The notes under the pieces are model-generated. The model was not told where the DNA came from. It saw only the letters and a list, made by a program, of their open reading frames with translations, and made no database searches. Below are positions 9,213-18,031 of a stretch of DNA of 64,000 nt, one piece after another (the stretch's first letter is position 1; every line of letters starts with the position of its first letter). The stretch lies in NCBI GenBank assembly GCA_947259405.1, contig CAMYLY010000001.1, positions 1 through 64,000 on the forward strand, given 5' to 3'. A program made the position numbers and the translations under genes. The stretch is from an uncultured Gemmatimonadales bacterium (GTDB lineage Bacteria; Gemmatimonadota; Gemmatimonadetes; Gemmatimonadales; GWC2-71-9).

Positions 9213-9908
9213 TTACGACTCCGTCGCGCGACGCGTGAGCTCGCGCACCTGATCGACACCCCCACTGGCGGCATAGGCGATAGTACTGCTGCCGTCGACG
9301 ATGTACGTGAGCCGTGGGTGCACGATGTCGCCAGTCCGCTCGTCCCGTTGCCACGGAACGTTCCACGCTGCAAGCACCTCGTGGACCTTCTCGATCTCAC
9401 CGCTGACGACAAACGCGTCGCTGCCCAAGCCCCACTTGTCGGCGATCGACAGGAGGCGGCTGGGTTGATCACGCCAAGGATCGAGGGTAATGACGACCAC
9501 GGCGACCTGGACGCCGGCATCGGCGAGAGCGCGCTGGACTCGGAGCGCGTCCCGAACGAGAAGGGGACAAATCGTGGAGCAATGCGCGAACGCGAAGGTA
9601 ACGAGCATCGGACGACCCTCGAAGCGTTCGAGGTCGACCTTCGCACCAGTTTGATCGACGAGGCCGATGTCGGGAGCGGGTCGGTCGAGACGCGGGTAGG
9701 TGTCCGGGACGTCAGCGTCGACAATCTCGAAGGCCGCGGGACCCGTACGACCTGCCCCACCGACCACGCGGACGGTCGCCGCGGAGACAGCAGCCGTCAG
9801 CAGGACGGCCACTCCGACGAGGCCGACGCGGCTTGCGCCACCCAACCATAGATCGCGCAATGCGTTTCCGACGCTCCGACCCCAAATCCCACCGATCGCG
9901 CCGTACAT
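9213..9908 (-). CDS. SCO1/SenC family copper chaperone or redox protein
   Basis: About 231 residues, membrane-anchored by a hydrophobic helix (RVGLVGVAVLLTAAV) and carrying a periplasmic thioredoxin-fold SCO domain. The copper-binding or redox CxxxC is in AHCSTICP and the conserved distal His is in DIVHPRL. SCO proteins deliver copper to the CuA site of cytochrome c oxidase, but no oxidase genes are in this window. The start is uncertain: ATG 9908 is preceded by an in-frame TTG (9911) and no Shine-Dalgarno site. The same frame stays open with coding-like hydrophobic sequence for over 100 bases upstream without another start codon, so the N-terminus may be truncated or changed. Confidence 0.85.
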   Translation of the reverse strand: MYGAIGGIWGRSVGNALRDLWLGGASRVGLVGVAVLLTAAVSAATVRVVGGAGRTGPAAFEIVDADVPDTYPRLDRPAPDIGLVDQTGAKVDLERFEGRPMLVTFAFAHCSTICPLLVRDALRVQRALADAGVQVAVVVITLDPWRDQPSRLLSIADKWGLGSDAFVVSGEIEKVHEVLAAWNVPWQRDERTGDIVHPRLTYIVDGSSTIAYAASGGVDQVRELTRRATES

Positions 9909-9911
9909 CAA

Positions 9912-10318
9912 CAGCGGTTGCAGGATCAGCGCGGTCCAGCCCGCCGCATCCGGGAGGCTGCTTGCGGCGGACCCGAAGCAGACAAACTTGGCGCGCGCCA
10001 GCCATCGGCGGCTACCGTAAAGACATGCTATTCGCAGAGGACGTGCAGTTCCTCTTTGCCTTGCGCCGGTGGGGTCGACCTCGTGGCCTCGGTCTCACTC
10101 GCACGACCACCTCCGAAGGCGATCGCGTCGACACGGAAATTCGACACGTACGCCGACTGGCATTACGTGACGGGGATGGTGACATTGCCTGTGCGTTGGC
10201 TGTTCCGCCGACACACGGCCGAGCGTTTCGTGCGCGAGTATTGGTACGACGCGCGCGGGTAGGCCACGCCGACGAAGATCACCGAACACCAGGCCTCGTC
10301 ACACCTCGGGAGCGCGTA
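9912..10318. other. Spacer of about 400 bases with possible coding remnants
   Basis: No complete gene is supported here. The minus-strand frame of the SCO gene remains open across the first hundred or so bases. On the plus strand, a frame ending at the TAG at 10260-10262 reads from about 10113 as a protein-like stretch rich in aromatic residues (FDTYADWHYVTGM, RWLFRRHTAERFVREYWYD), but it lacks an obvious start and ribosome site. It may be the tail of a small or decayed gene. The diguanylate cyclase begins just after, with a GGGAG site at about 10308. Confidence 0.4.
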
Positions 10319-11524
10319 ATGCGAGCGTCGCGGACCACCATGGCCATCGTGGTTCCCGAAGGCCTGCTGTTCGCCGTCGCGGTGGCGCTCCTGCGGATCC
10401 CGTCGACACGCGCGCTTATCGATCCCCTGCTGGACGTCCTTCCCGTCCTCACGATCATCGTGGGCGCGCTGTTAAGCGTGCGGTTTCGTCGCCTCCAAAT
10501 CTTCATGGCGCTCGTTGCGCTGGCGCTGGTGGATCGCGGGCTCATCTACCTGTCCGGCGACGCGGTTCCTGGTCTGCTGGGGACGGTCCTTCCGTTTGTG
10601 CTCTTCGTTCTCGCCCTGGGCGATGGTGGATTCGAATCATGGTCGGGGCGGCTCTCGGTGCTGATCGTCACTGTGGCGTTGGCTATCACGCTTCTCCTGC
10701 CCCAGCCGATTCACACCCTTCCCGCGATCTTCGATTTTCCACTCGTGCCCGAGGCATTCCACCAACGCGTTGGTCTCCCGGCACTTGGGATCGTCGCCTA
10801 CGGCGGCGCTGGATTCACGATGGTGATTCTCGTCGCCGCACGTCACGACCGCGTCGTGCGGGGACTTCTGTGGTGCCTCGTGGCGTCGTTTTTCGGCTTC
10901 GCGGTTGCACTCGATCGCACGAGTTACTTTACCGTCGCTGGCGTGATCTTGATCGTGGCGCTCGTCGAAGACGCCTACGCGCTCGCCTACCGCGACGCCC
11001 TCACGAAGCTGCCGTCTCGACGGGCGCTCGACGACATGCTCAAACGGCTGCATCCACCATTTACGGTCGCCCTGGTGGACGTCGACCATTTCAAGCGGTT
11101 CAACGACCGGTACGGCCACGATGTCGGTGACCAAGTCCTCCAAATGGTGGCTCGTCACCTCGGCGCAGTCGGTGGTGCGGGGCAAGCCTACCGGTACGGC
11201 GGTGAAGAGTTCGCCATCGTCTTCCGTGGCAAGAAACTCGACGCATGTGAGGATCATCTCGAACAGGTGCGAGCCGGTATCGACGACGCGCGGTTCCTGC
11301 TGCGGGCTCCAGACCGACCGAAGAAGCGTCCGTCCAAGCCAGCGCCCCGCATCGCGAAGCCAAAACAAATCTCGGTCACGGTGAGCGTTGGCGTCGCGCA
11401 GAGTTCCGACGCGCTCCCGACGAGCCTTGAGGTGGTCGATGCGGCGGACAAGGCGCTGTACCGCGCCAAACGCGCAGGGCGCAACCGCATTACCACCGAA
11501 CGCCGAAAGAAGCGGCGCTCGTGA
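10319..11524 (+). CDS. Membrane-bound GGDEF diguanylate cyclase
   Basis: A 401-residue protein. ATG 10319 follows a GGGAG site and starts a block of about six hydrophobic helices (residues 10-215), an integral-membrane sensor of unknown ligand. The GGDEF domain (about 225-395) has DALTKLPSRRALDDM, DVDHFKRFNDRYGHDVGD and an intact RYGGEEF active site, so c-di-GMP synthesis is expected. The RxxD inhibitory site is not present before the active site. A basic Pro/Lys/Arg-rich insertion (RPKKRPSKPAPRIAKPK) interrupts the second half of the domain. Its stop overlaps the start of idi by four bases (GTGA). Confidence 0.92.
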   Translation: MRASRTTMAIVVPEGLLFAVAVALLRIPSTRALIDPLLDVLPVLTIIVGALLSVRFRRLQIFMALVALALVDRGLIYLSGDAVPGLLGTVLPFVLFVLALGDGGFESWSGRLSVLIVTVALAITLLLPQPIHTLPAIFDFPLVPEAFHQRVGLPALGIVAYGGAGFTMVILVAARHDRVVRGLLWCLVASFFGFAVALDRTSYFTVAGVILIVALVEDAYALAYRDALTKLPSRRALDDMLKRLHPPFTVALVDVDHFKRFNDRYGHDVGDQVLQMVARHLGAVGGAGQAYRYGGEEFAIVFRGKKLDACEDHLEQVRAGIDDARFLLRAPDRPKKRPSKPAPRIAKPKQISVTVSVGVAQSSDALPTSLEVVDAADKALYRAKRAGRNRITTERRKKRRS

Positions 11525-12036
11525 GCACCCCACAGATTGAGTTCGTCGTCCTTGTGGATGACCAGGACCACGAGGTCGGCACGGCCGAGAAGCTCGACGC
11601 GCATCGATCGGGCACGCTCCACCGGGCGTTCTCGATCTTCGTGCTCAATCGGAGAGGGCAAGTGTTGATGCAGCGTCGCGCGTCTGCGAAGTATCACTCG
11701 CCGGGTCTCTGGTCGAACACGTGCTGCGGACATCCGAGACCCGGGGAAGCGACGATCGTGGCCGCGTCGCGGCGCCTGCGCGAAGAGATGGGACTGCACT
11801 GCGCCCTGCGCCATGTCGGCCAATTCGTCTATCGCGCGGAACTCGACGGTGGATTGATCGAGCATGAGCTGGATCATGTCTTTGTGGGAACGTTCGAAGG
11901 CGAGCCGGTTGCCAATCCGATCGAGGTCGGCGAGTGGAAGTGGGTGGACCGCCATGACCTCGATCGGGCCCTGGCCGATTCCCCAACTGCGTTCACTGCG
12001 TGGCTCCGGCCGGCACTCAACCAGGTGGCCCGATGA
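11521..12036 (+). CDS. idi: Isopentenyl-diphosphate delta-isomerase, type I
   Basis: A 171-residue cytosolic Nudix-fold enzyme that interconverts isopentenyl diphosphate and dimethylallyl diphosphate for isoprenoid synthesis. Hallmarks are the catalytic Cys in WSNTCCGHP, the Nudix-like segment RRLREEMGL, the catalytic Glu in EHELDHVF, and WKWVDR near the C-terminus. Its GTG start lies inside the stop region of the diguanylate cyclase gene (GTGA overlap), so the two are translationally coupled, a pairing with no obvious metabolic logic. The length matches bacterial type I enzymes. Confidence 0.96.
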   Translation: MSTPQIEFVVLVDDQDHEVGTAEKLDAHRSGTLHRAFSIFVLNRRGQVLMQRRASAKYHSPGLWSNTCCGHPRPGEATIVAASRRLREEMGLHCALRHVGQFVYRAELDGGLIEHELDHVFVGTFEGEPVANPIEVGEWKWVDRHDLDRALADSPTAFTAWLRPALNQVAR

Positions 12037-12042
12037 GCTCGC

Positions 12043-13965
12043 CTAACTCGTAGACTCCCGCAGCCGCTTCTCGAGCAGGTCTTGGGCAATCCGCATGAAG
12101 CTCTGCTCGGTCACGAGACCGACAAGCTTGCCGTCCTTCAAGACCGGGAGGGCGGAGACCCGGTGTTCGCGCATGAGCTCGATCGCATCCATCGTCAATG
12201 TCTCTGGTGCTACGGTGTGCGGGTCGCGCGACATGATCTCTTTCACCGCCAGCGCCTCACCTGCTGGCGGTCCCCCCTGCGCAAGCAATCGGACGAGTGA
12301 GCGATAGGACACGATGCCGACCAGATTGTGTTCCATGTCTTCGATCACGACCTGCCGAAGTTGCTTGCGGTCCATGAGAAACGCCACGCGATCGACGAGA
12401 TCGTCCTCGCTCACCGTGAAGAGGTCCGTGGTCATGAACTGCTCGACCCGTGAGTAGAGGTCGCCCGACTCTCCTGCCTCACGGATTTCGGCAGACTCCC
12501 ATTCATGCACCGGACGCCCGGTACGCTGACGGTCGACGGTCGCGGCCGTGAGGGCAGCGAGGCGTTCTCCTCCGGTACCGAGCGACTTCATTTGTTGGAA
12601 CGATGTTACCAGCCACCAGGCCCCCGTATGCCCGCTCTCCACACGCGCCGCAATGACATCGAGATACTTCGAAATGTCACCATCCGTGACGCCGGCGGAC
12701 GCCAAGCCCTCCGCGGCCATGGGTATGAGCGTGTCGATCAGTAACTGCTGGGCACTTACTGATTGGCTGTCCATCCACGTGAACCCCGTCTTGAGACCAT
12801 ACCGGCTGGCAGCCACGAAGTTGGCTTTCGCATCGTCGAAGTCGAGTCGGCCGGCAACGTCGCCAAGGGTCTGCACGCCACCCAACATACAGCCGATCCA
12901 AAAGGCCGCGTTCGCCATTTCATCGGCAACGGACGGTCCCGACGGGATGTAGCGGCACTCGATGCGAAGGTGGGGAACACCGTCGGCTACCCCATAGCAT
13001 GGACGATTCCACGAGTACACGGTGCTGTTATGAAGGCACAACGCGCTGAGCGACGGGGCCAGTCCCTGCTGCAGCGCCTCGAAGGGATCGTCGTCGAGTG
13101 GCATGGCGATGAGCACTGGGAATCGTGCGACGTCCTCCTGAAAGAGCTCGAGGACGGAGTGCTCGATCCAGTGGCTGCCGAATCGCACCCGCGGACTCAA
13201 ATCACGGAGGTGCGGCGTCGCGCGTCGGGTGTCGATCGACTGCTGGAAGAGTGCGATACGGGTCTCACGCCACAATCGTCTCCCAAACAACAGCGGAGAA
13301 TTGGCGCACGAGGCCAACACCGGGGCGGCGATCGCCTGGGCCACGTTATAGAACGTCGGGAATTCCTGCGCACCCACCTGCAGGTGAACCTGGAACGACG
13401 TATTGCATGCCTCGAGCATCACGGAATCGTGTTCCAGGTGCAGTGAATCTGCCCCCTCGATGCGGAGGCGATACGGGGCCCCGCCCCGCAGCTTGCTGGT
13501 CGCCTCATTGAGCGCATCATACCGGGCGTAGGGCGTGATGTTGTCGAGTGACAGGTCCGTCTTGGAGAGACTGGGCAGTATTCCCGTGAGTACGATGGAT
13601 GCTCCCTCTTGTTGCGCCGCCTCGTAGGCTTTGTCGAGCAGTGCTCGCAGCTGTCCCTCGACCTGAGAAAAGCAGTCGTCACGAAGCTCGAGCGGCAACA
13701 GATTGACCTCGAGGTTGAAGCGCGCAAGTTCGGTCGTGAAACGTGGGTCGCCGAGCCGCTCTAGTACCTCCAAGGCGACCGGCGCCGGCCGCCACGCCCG
13801 GTCGACGAGCACCATCTCTTGCTCGGCGCCGATGCGATGAATGCCCTCTTCAACCATGCCACGCGCCAGTACTTCTTCCAGCGCGCGGAGATCCTCGAGC
13901 AACGCTTTCGTGAAGCGGCGCGTCGCTTCGGGACTGAGATCGGGTTTGATGTCTTGACGACCCAT
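12043..13965 (-). CDS. Glutamate-cysteine ligase-like protein fused to a CBS pair
   Basis: A 640-residue protein. Residues about 30-480 match the GCS2 / plant-type glutamate-cysteine ligase superfamily, with GAEQEMVLVD near the start, ELARFNLEVNL, a central HLQVGAQEF and IECRYIPSG. Residues about 515-630 form two CBS motifs (MTTDLFTVSEDD, VGIVSYRSLV, IMSRDPHTVAPE, VGLVTEQSF), which usually bind adenosyl nucleotides. The likely role is ATP-dependent ligation of glutamate to an amine or thiol, gated by nucleotides, but the true product is unknown. It converges with idi across six bases and diverges from the membrane kinase. Confidence 0.88.
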   Translation of the reverse strand: MGRQDIKPDLSPEATRRFTKALLEDLRALEEVLARGMVEEGIHRIGAEQEMVLVDRAWRPAPVALEVLERLGDPRFTTELARFNLEVNLLPLELRDDCFSQVEGQLRALLDKAYEAAQQEGASIVLTGILPSLSKTDLSLDNITPYARYDALNEATSKLRGGAPYRLRIEGADSLHLEHDSVMLEACNTSFQVHLQVGAQEFPTFYNVAQAIAAPVLASCANSPLLFGRRLWRETRIALFQQSIDTRRATPHLRDLSPRVRFGSHWIEHSVLELFQEDVARFPVLIAMPLDDDPFEALQQGLAPSLSALCLHNSTVYSWNRPCYGVADGVPHLRIECRYIPSGPSVADEMANAAFWIGCMLGGVQTLGDVAGRLDFDDAKANFVAASRYGLKTGFTWMDSQSVSAQQLLIDTLIPMAAEGLASAGVTDGDISKYLDVIAARVESGHTGAWWLVTSFQQMKSLGTGGERLAALTAATVDRQRTGRPVHEWESAEIREAGESGDLYSRVEQFMTTDLFTVSEDDLVDRVAFLMDRKQLRQVVIEDMEHNLVGIVSYRSLVRLLAQGGPPAGEALAVKEIMSRDPHTVAPETLTMDAIELMREHRVSALPVLKDGKLVGLVTEQSFMRIAQDLLEKRLRESTS

Positions 13966-13973
13966 GGTGCAAA

Positions 13974-14009
13974 GATGGGACTGCGGGGACGGATGGGACA
14001 GAGGGGATC
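13974..14009. repeat. Period-9 GATGGGACa repeat in a divergent spacer
   Basis: Four adjacent 9-base units (GATGGGACT, GCGGGGACG, GATGGGACA, GAGGGGATC) lie between the ligase/CBS start and the kinase start. They belong to the same degenerate GGGAYAGAG family seen at 27773-27858, 30765-30836, 33341-33484 and 36856-36900. Confidence 0.6.
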
Positions 14010-14064
14010 GGCTGGTGCGGCGTCATCCGTCGCACATCGACAGGATGCGGCTATCTTCGGAGGC

Positions 14065-15678
14065 ATGTCTGCCCCCCCCCTCGCCACGGAAGGATCGGCC
14101 ACCGAGGTTCGCGGCCGCCGATCGGAACTACGCGGAGCGCTCGGTGCCGAGACCAGTGCGGCGGGTGTGCTGCCGCAGGACATCCTCGAAGAGGCCTCCC
14201 GTCGGCTCGGTCTCTATGGGCTGATCTGGGCCGGACTCATCTCCTTCTGGATGGTGATGAACAACTTCGTCAGCCCGCTCCTGTCCGACGTACCACTGGA
14301 CGATTCTTTCCCCATACCGGCGAACCCCGTGGGCGCAGTACTCATCCTCGTGTCGGTCGCCCTGTTTCTCTACACCCGTTGGCACGCTTGCGATTGTCAG
14401 CTGTCACTCGACCTCGGATTGGTGTATGAGGTGGTGTTGGCGCTTGGCATCGGAGTCGTCAATCAGTGGACACCGAATGTCGAAGGCCTGTCATGGATCT
14501 GCATTGTCGTGCTGTTGCACCCGATGATTGTGCCCAATACGCCGACCCGGATTGTGACCGCCGCCCTGCTCGCAGCGTCGATGGATCCCGTCGGACTGGC
14601 GATTACGGGATTGCGGGGCCAGGAGCTCCCGTCGTTCGCCGTTGTCTTGTGGATCTACCTTCCGAACTACATCTGCGCGGGTCTGGCCGTGATCTCGAGC
14701 CGCGTGTTCACGCGGCTCGGCAAGCACGTGCAGGACGCGAGAGAGCTGGGGAGCTACAAGATCGGCGAGCTGCTCGGCCGAGGAGGCATGGGCGAGATCT
14801 ACCGGGCCTCTCACCGAATGTTACGCCGCCCGGCCGCGGTGAAGTTGATCCGCCAAGACCGGATACACCATGCTGCGGAAGCGGCCGAAACTGTTGTCGA
14901 GCGGTTCAAGCGCGAAGCGAACGCTGCCGCGAGCCTGCACTCACCCCACACAATCGCGCTCTACGATTTTGGGGTGACACCAGAGGGAAACTTCTACTAT
15001 GTGATGGAACTGTTGAATGGGATCGATCTCGAGCAGCTCATCGAGCGGTTCGGGCCGATGCCGGCCCCGCGTGTTGCCTACCTGCTGCGCCAGGTCTGCC
15101 ACTCACTCTCTGAAGCGCACGCATGCGGGCTCGTCCACCGCGACGTCAAGCCCGCCAACCTGTATGCCTGCCGCGTTGGCATCGAGCCGGACTTCATGAA
15201 AGTGTTGGACTTCGGCTTGGTGAAGACGCCGCCAACAACCGGTGAGGACCAGACCAAGCTCACGGCGGCAGACCTCACGACGGGTACGCCCGCCTATATC
15301 GCACCGGAGCTGGCGCTCGGCGAGGACATCGATCACCGTGTGGATCTGTACTCCCTCGGGTGCGTTGCCTTTTGGCTGTTGACGGGTCGGCTTGTGTTTG
15401 AAGGGGAAACGCCCATGAAGGTGATGTTGTCACACATCAACGAGCCCCCCCCCTCACCGTCCGACGTAAGCGAACAGCCGATCAGTCAGGCCATGGAGAC
15501 GTTTGTTCTCAGTTGCTTGGCAAAGAGCGCCGACGATCGCCCGGCGACGGCGGGCGAAGCATCGGCCCAACTCCGCGAGATCGTGAATGCGGAGACATGG
15601 ACCACGCTGGATTCAGAGCACTGGTGGGAGACCCACCTGCCGGACTACGGTCTGCCGACGGTGGGACTTGAGATGTGA
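14065..15678 (+). CDS. Membrane Ser/Thr protein kinase, PknB type with N-terminal multi-pass domain
   Basis: 537 residues from ATG 14065; longer in-frame starts back to 13819 run through the period-9 repeat and look non-coding. Residues 45-215 hold about five hydrophobic helices. Residues 231-507 form a complete kinase: P-loop LLGRGGMGEIY, Lys260 (AAVKLI), HRDVKPAN (Asp360), DFG at 382-384, and GTPAYIAPE. The domain order is reversed relative to PknB, with membrane first and kinase last. A run of nine C bases (about 14072-14080) encodes Pro-Pro right after the start, so a single-base slip would abolish translation. Substrates are unknown; a PP2C phosphatase lies at 50554. Confidence 0.92.
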   Translation: MSAPPLATEGSATEVRGRRSELRGALGAETSAAGVLPQDILEEASRRLGLYGLIWAGLISFWMVMNNFVSPLLSDVPLDDSFPIPANPVGAVLILVSVALFLYTRWHACDCQLSLDLGLVYEVVLALGIGVVNQWTPNVEGLSWICIVVLLHPMIVPNTPTRIVTAALLAASMDPVGLAITGLRGQELPSFAVVLWIYLPNYICAGLAVISSRVFTRLGKHVQDARELGSYKIGELLGRGGMGEIYRASHRMLRRPAAVKLIRQDRIHHAAEAAETVVERFKREANAAASLHSPHTIALYDFGVTPEGNFYYVMELLNGIDLEQLIERFGPMPAPRVAYLLRQVCHSLSEAHACGLVHRDVKPANLYACRVGIEPDFMKVLDFGLVKTPPTTGEDQTKLTAADLTTGTPAYIAPELALGEDIDHRVDLYSLGCVAFWLLTGRLVFEGETPMKVMLSHINEPPPSPSDVSEQPISQAMETFVLSCLAKSADDRPATAGEASAQLREIVNAETWTTLDSEHWWETHLPDYGLPTVGLEM

Positions 15679-15685
15679 GCTCCGC

Positions 15686-15970
15686 CTAGGACGCCCTGGC
15701 GACGTTGCTCGGGATGTGGGTCAACAACACACGGCGCCGACACCCCGGACACTGAAAATCCCACACCACGTCGGCTACATTTTCACCGGCTGCCGGGACG
15801 CCAATCAACTGCAGATGCCCTTCGCAGCGCGGGCACTCGACGCGTGCCCCCGCGGTCACCGCAAGCCTCGCGATCACGGCTTTTTCAGGCACCGTGTATT
15901 CGCCCTGGCGTTGGGGACGGGCCGATCGCCCATCATCTGGAGGCAATCGGATGGGTTGGGGTGGATTCAT
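15686..15970 (-). CDS. Small zinc-ribbon protein
   Basis: 94 residues preceded by a strong AAGGAGGTC ribosome site. The C-terminal half has two Cys pairs, CPRC and CPGC, spaced as in a zinc ribbon (ECPRCEGHLQ ... FQCPGCRRRV). The N-terminal third is Pro/Arg-rich and probably disordered. I do not recognise a named family. It lies on the same strand as the downstream-positioned MscS gene but upstream of its own convergent neighbour, the kinase, whose stop is seven bases away. Confidence 0.8.
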   Translation of the reverse strand: MNPPQPIRLPPDDGRSARPQRQGEYTVPEKAVIARLAVTAGARVECPRCEGHLQLIGVPAAGENVADVVWDFQCPGCRRRVLLTHIPSNVARAS

Positions 15971-16063
15971 GGCCGACCTCCTTGCTCGGACTAGCCTTCT
16001 AGACAGTCCACTGCAAGGGGTGCGCCACGAGGTTCAGCCGGTGACCGAAGTCACGACTTCGCG

Positions 16064-17857
16064 CTAGCCGTCTCCTCCATCATTGAACGTCCCAGGGTCG
16101 ACCCCCCCGTAGTCCACGGGTTTGGGCTTTTCTTGTCGCCACGGCTGGTCGCGCGTGATTTCCTTTGCCGCGATGGACCCGGCGCGCATCGCTTGTTGAT
16201 CGCTGGGGCCACGCGGGATCTGATATGGCGACGGTTCCTCACCCGGTTCCGCCTTGACGAGGTGGAGCGTCTGCGTTGGGAACGCGAACTGGACGCCGAG
16301 TTTGTTGGCGAGCCGAACGACATCGACCAGTAAGCGCTCTCGTTCCCGAAGCTCCGTCGACCAATCGGGCACCTCGTGGAACATGTAGAGCAGAATGTCA
16401 ATCGACGACGGGCCGAAGTCGTTCACCCATACCTGGTAGTAATCCTTTCGCGTGTACGGATGGCGCTGGATCAGCGTTCGGATTCCCTCGGTGAAGGCAA
16501 GGAGTTGTTCGGGTGTCGTATCATACTGCACGCCCAAGATCGTTTTCCAACGTCGATAGCGTCGCCGACCGTAGTTGTCGACCGTCGCGCGGACCAGCAC
16601 CGCATTGGGAATCGTGACGAGGGAATTGTAGAACGTTCGGACGCGGGTCGATCGAAAGCCGAGTTCTTCGACGGTGCCTTCCACGTCTCCCGTCACGATC
16701 CAGTCACCCACCTCGAACGGTCGGTCCAAGATGACCGCCACCGACCCAAATAGGTTCTCGATCGTGTCCTTGGCCGCGAAGGCGAAGGCCAACCCCCCAA
16801 TGCCAAGACCCGTCAGCAGCGGCACGATATCGATATTGAGGGTTTGCGCACCGTAGATGATGCCGAAGGCGATGACGAAGAGCTTCGCCGTCTTACGGAC
16901 CAGCGGGACTAGGATGTCATCGAACTTCGAATCGGTGTGTGCGGCCCGCGCTATCAAGACCGCGCCAAGGAGGTCGGTGAGTCTCCACGCCGTGAAAACG
17001 GCGGCCAGCACCGCGAACACGCCGAAGGCTGCCCGGGCAACATCATAGACGGCATCGACGAGCGCGAGGGACGGGAAGAACACCAACCAGAGGACGGCTG
17101 CAGCGAAGAGACCTGCCGCGCGCACCAATTGGGTCATGGCGTCCGGATCGACCTCGACGCCGAAACTCCGTACCACGCGCCTCACGACTGGGGACAGCAT
17201 GCTTCGCACTACGAAATCGGCCAAAACACCTAAGAAGATCAGGACGAGCAGTCCGATCCACTGCCAATAGCGGACTCCGAGCACGCTGTTGGTTCGCAAG
17301 CTTTCCGGCACCAGCTGGATAACCCACGCGGGAGCCTGAAGCGCCTCCTCGTCCACTTGGACGGAAGCGGGGAGTGGGCTCAGTGCGCTACTGAGTGCGA
17401 CGATGCCAGCGACCGTTTGGGCGGAGAAGAGCCATTGTCCATCGGACTGCCGGTGAAGCGCAATGACGCCGTTCCCGATATCGACTCGCGAACGGATCGC
17501 CTCGTCCTCGGCGTTGAATGCGCGCGGGAAGTAGACGAAGAGCGTGTCGGAAGCCCCCAACGAACCCGCTTCGGGAAGTTCCGAGGGTTGGACGCGGCGG
17601 ATCCGATTGAGTGCGGCCCAAAGCTGCCTCGCAGCCTGGCGGGCTTCGTTCGAGGTTGCGCTGACACCGAGCGAAGAAAGATCGAGGGTCGCCACGGCTG
17701 TGCCGATCGCGGCTTGGTCGCCGTCCCGCACCGCGTTCACGGCATCGAGGAACGTGAACATCGTGCCGCGCGGGCTGGTGAGGTCCTGCGCCACCTGGGC
17801 GGACAACGATGGCAAGCCTAGCGTCAGCGCGCCCACAAGCAAAATCGAGCGATGCAT
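16064..17857 (-). CDS. MscS-family mechanosensitive ion channel with exported N-terminal domain
   Basis: A 597-residue protein. A signal peptide (MHRSILLVGALTLGLPSLSAQ) precedes a periplasmic domain to about residue 170, then four hydrophobic helices. The pore helix and MscS beta domain follow, with the glycine/alanine-rich TGLGIGGLAFAFAAKDTIENLFG motif region at about 350-372 and DRPFEVGDWI after it. The C-terminal domain (VGVQYDTTPEQL, WVNDFGPSSIDI) is typical of the large MscS/YbdG-YnaI group. It should open under membrane tension to release solutes. The extreme C-terminus is Pro/Gly-rich. Confidence 0.93.
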   Translation of the reverse strand: MHRSILLVGALTLGLPSLSAQVAQDLTSPRGTMFTFLDAVNAVRDGDQAAIGTAVATLDLSSLGVSATSNEARQAARQLWAALNRIRRVQPSELPEAGSLGASDTLFVYFPRAFNAEDEAIRSRVDIGNGVIALHRQSDGQWLFSAQTVAGIVALSSALSPLPASVQVDEEALQAPAWVIQLVPESLRTNSVLGVRYWQWIGLLVLIFLGVLADFVVRSMLSPVVRRVVRSFGVEVDPDAMTQLVRAAGLFAAAVLWLVFFPSLALVDAVYDVARAAFGVFAVLAAVFTAWRLTDLLGAVLIARAAHTDSKFDDILVPLVRKTAKLFVIAFGIIYGAQTLNIDIVPLLTGLGIGGLAFAFAAKDTIENLFGSVAVILDRPFEVGDWIVTGDVEGTVEELGFRSTRVRTFYNSLVTIPNAVLVRATVDNYGRRRYRRWKTILGVQYDTTPEQLLAFTEGIRTLIQRHPYTRKDYYQVWVNDFGPSSIDILLYMFHEVPDWSTELRERERLLVDVVRLANKLGVQFAFPTQTLHLVKAEPGEEPSPYQIPRGPSDQQAMRAGSIAAKEITRDQPWRQEKPKPVDYGGVDPGTFNDGGDG

Positions 17858-18031
17858 GATCGTTACCGGGACGGGTTGGGGGGCAAACTACGGGGGGATT
17901 CGGCGGTTCACCAGGGCGACCCGTTTCGAGCCTATTCGGCGGGCGACCTCGGGTGGCCCGGTCGCGGCCAACCCGTCATCTTGTGGGGCACGATTCAACA
18001 ACGATTCTGAGTTCAGCTTGGAGCTATTCCC

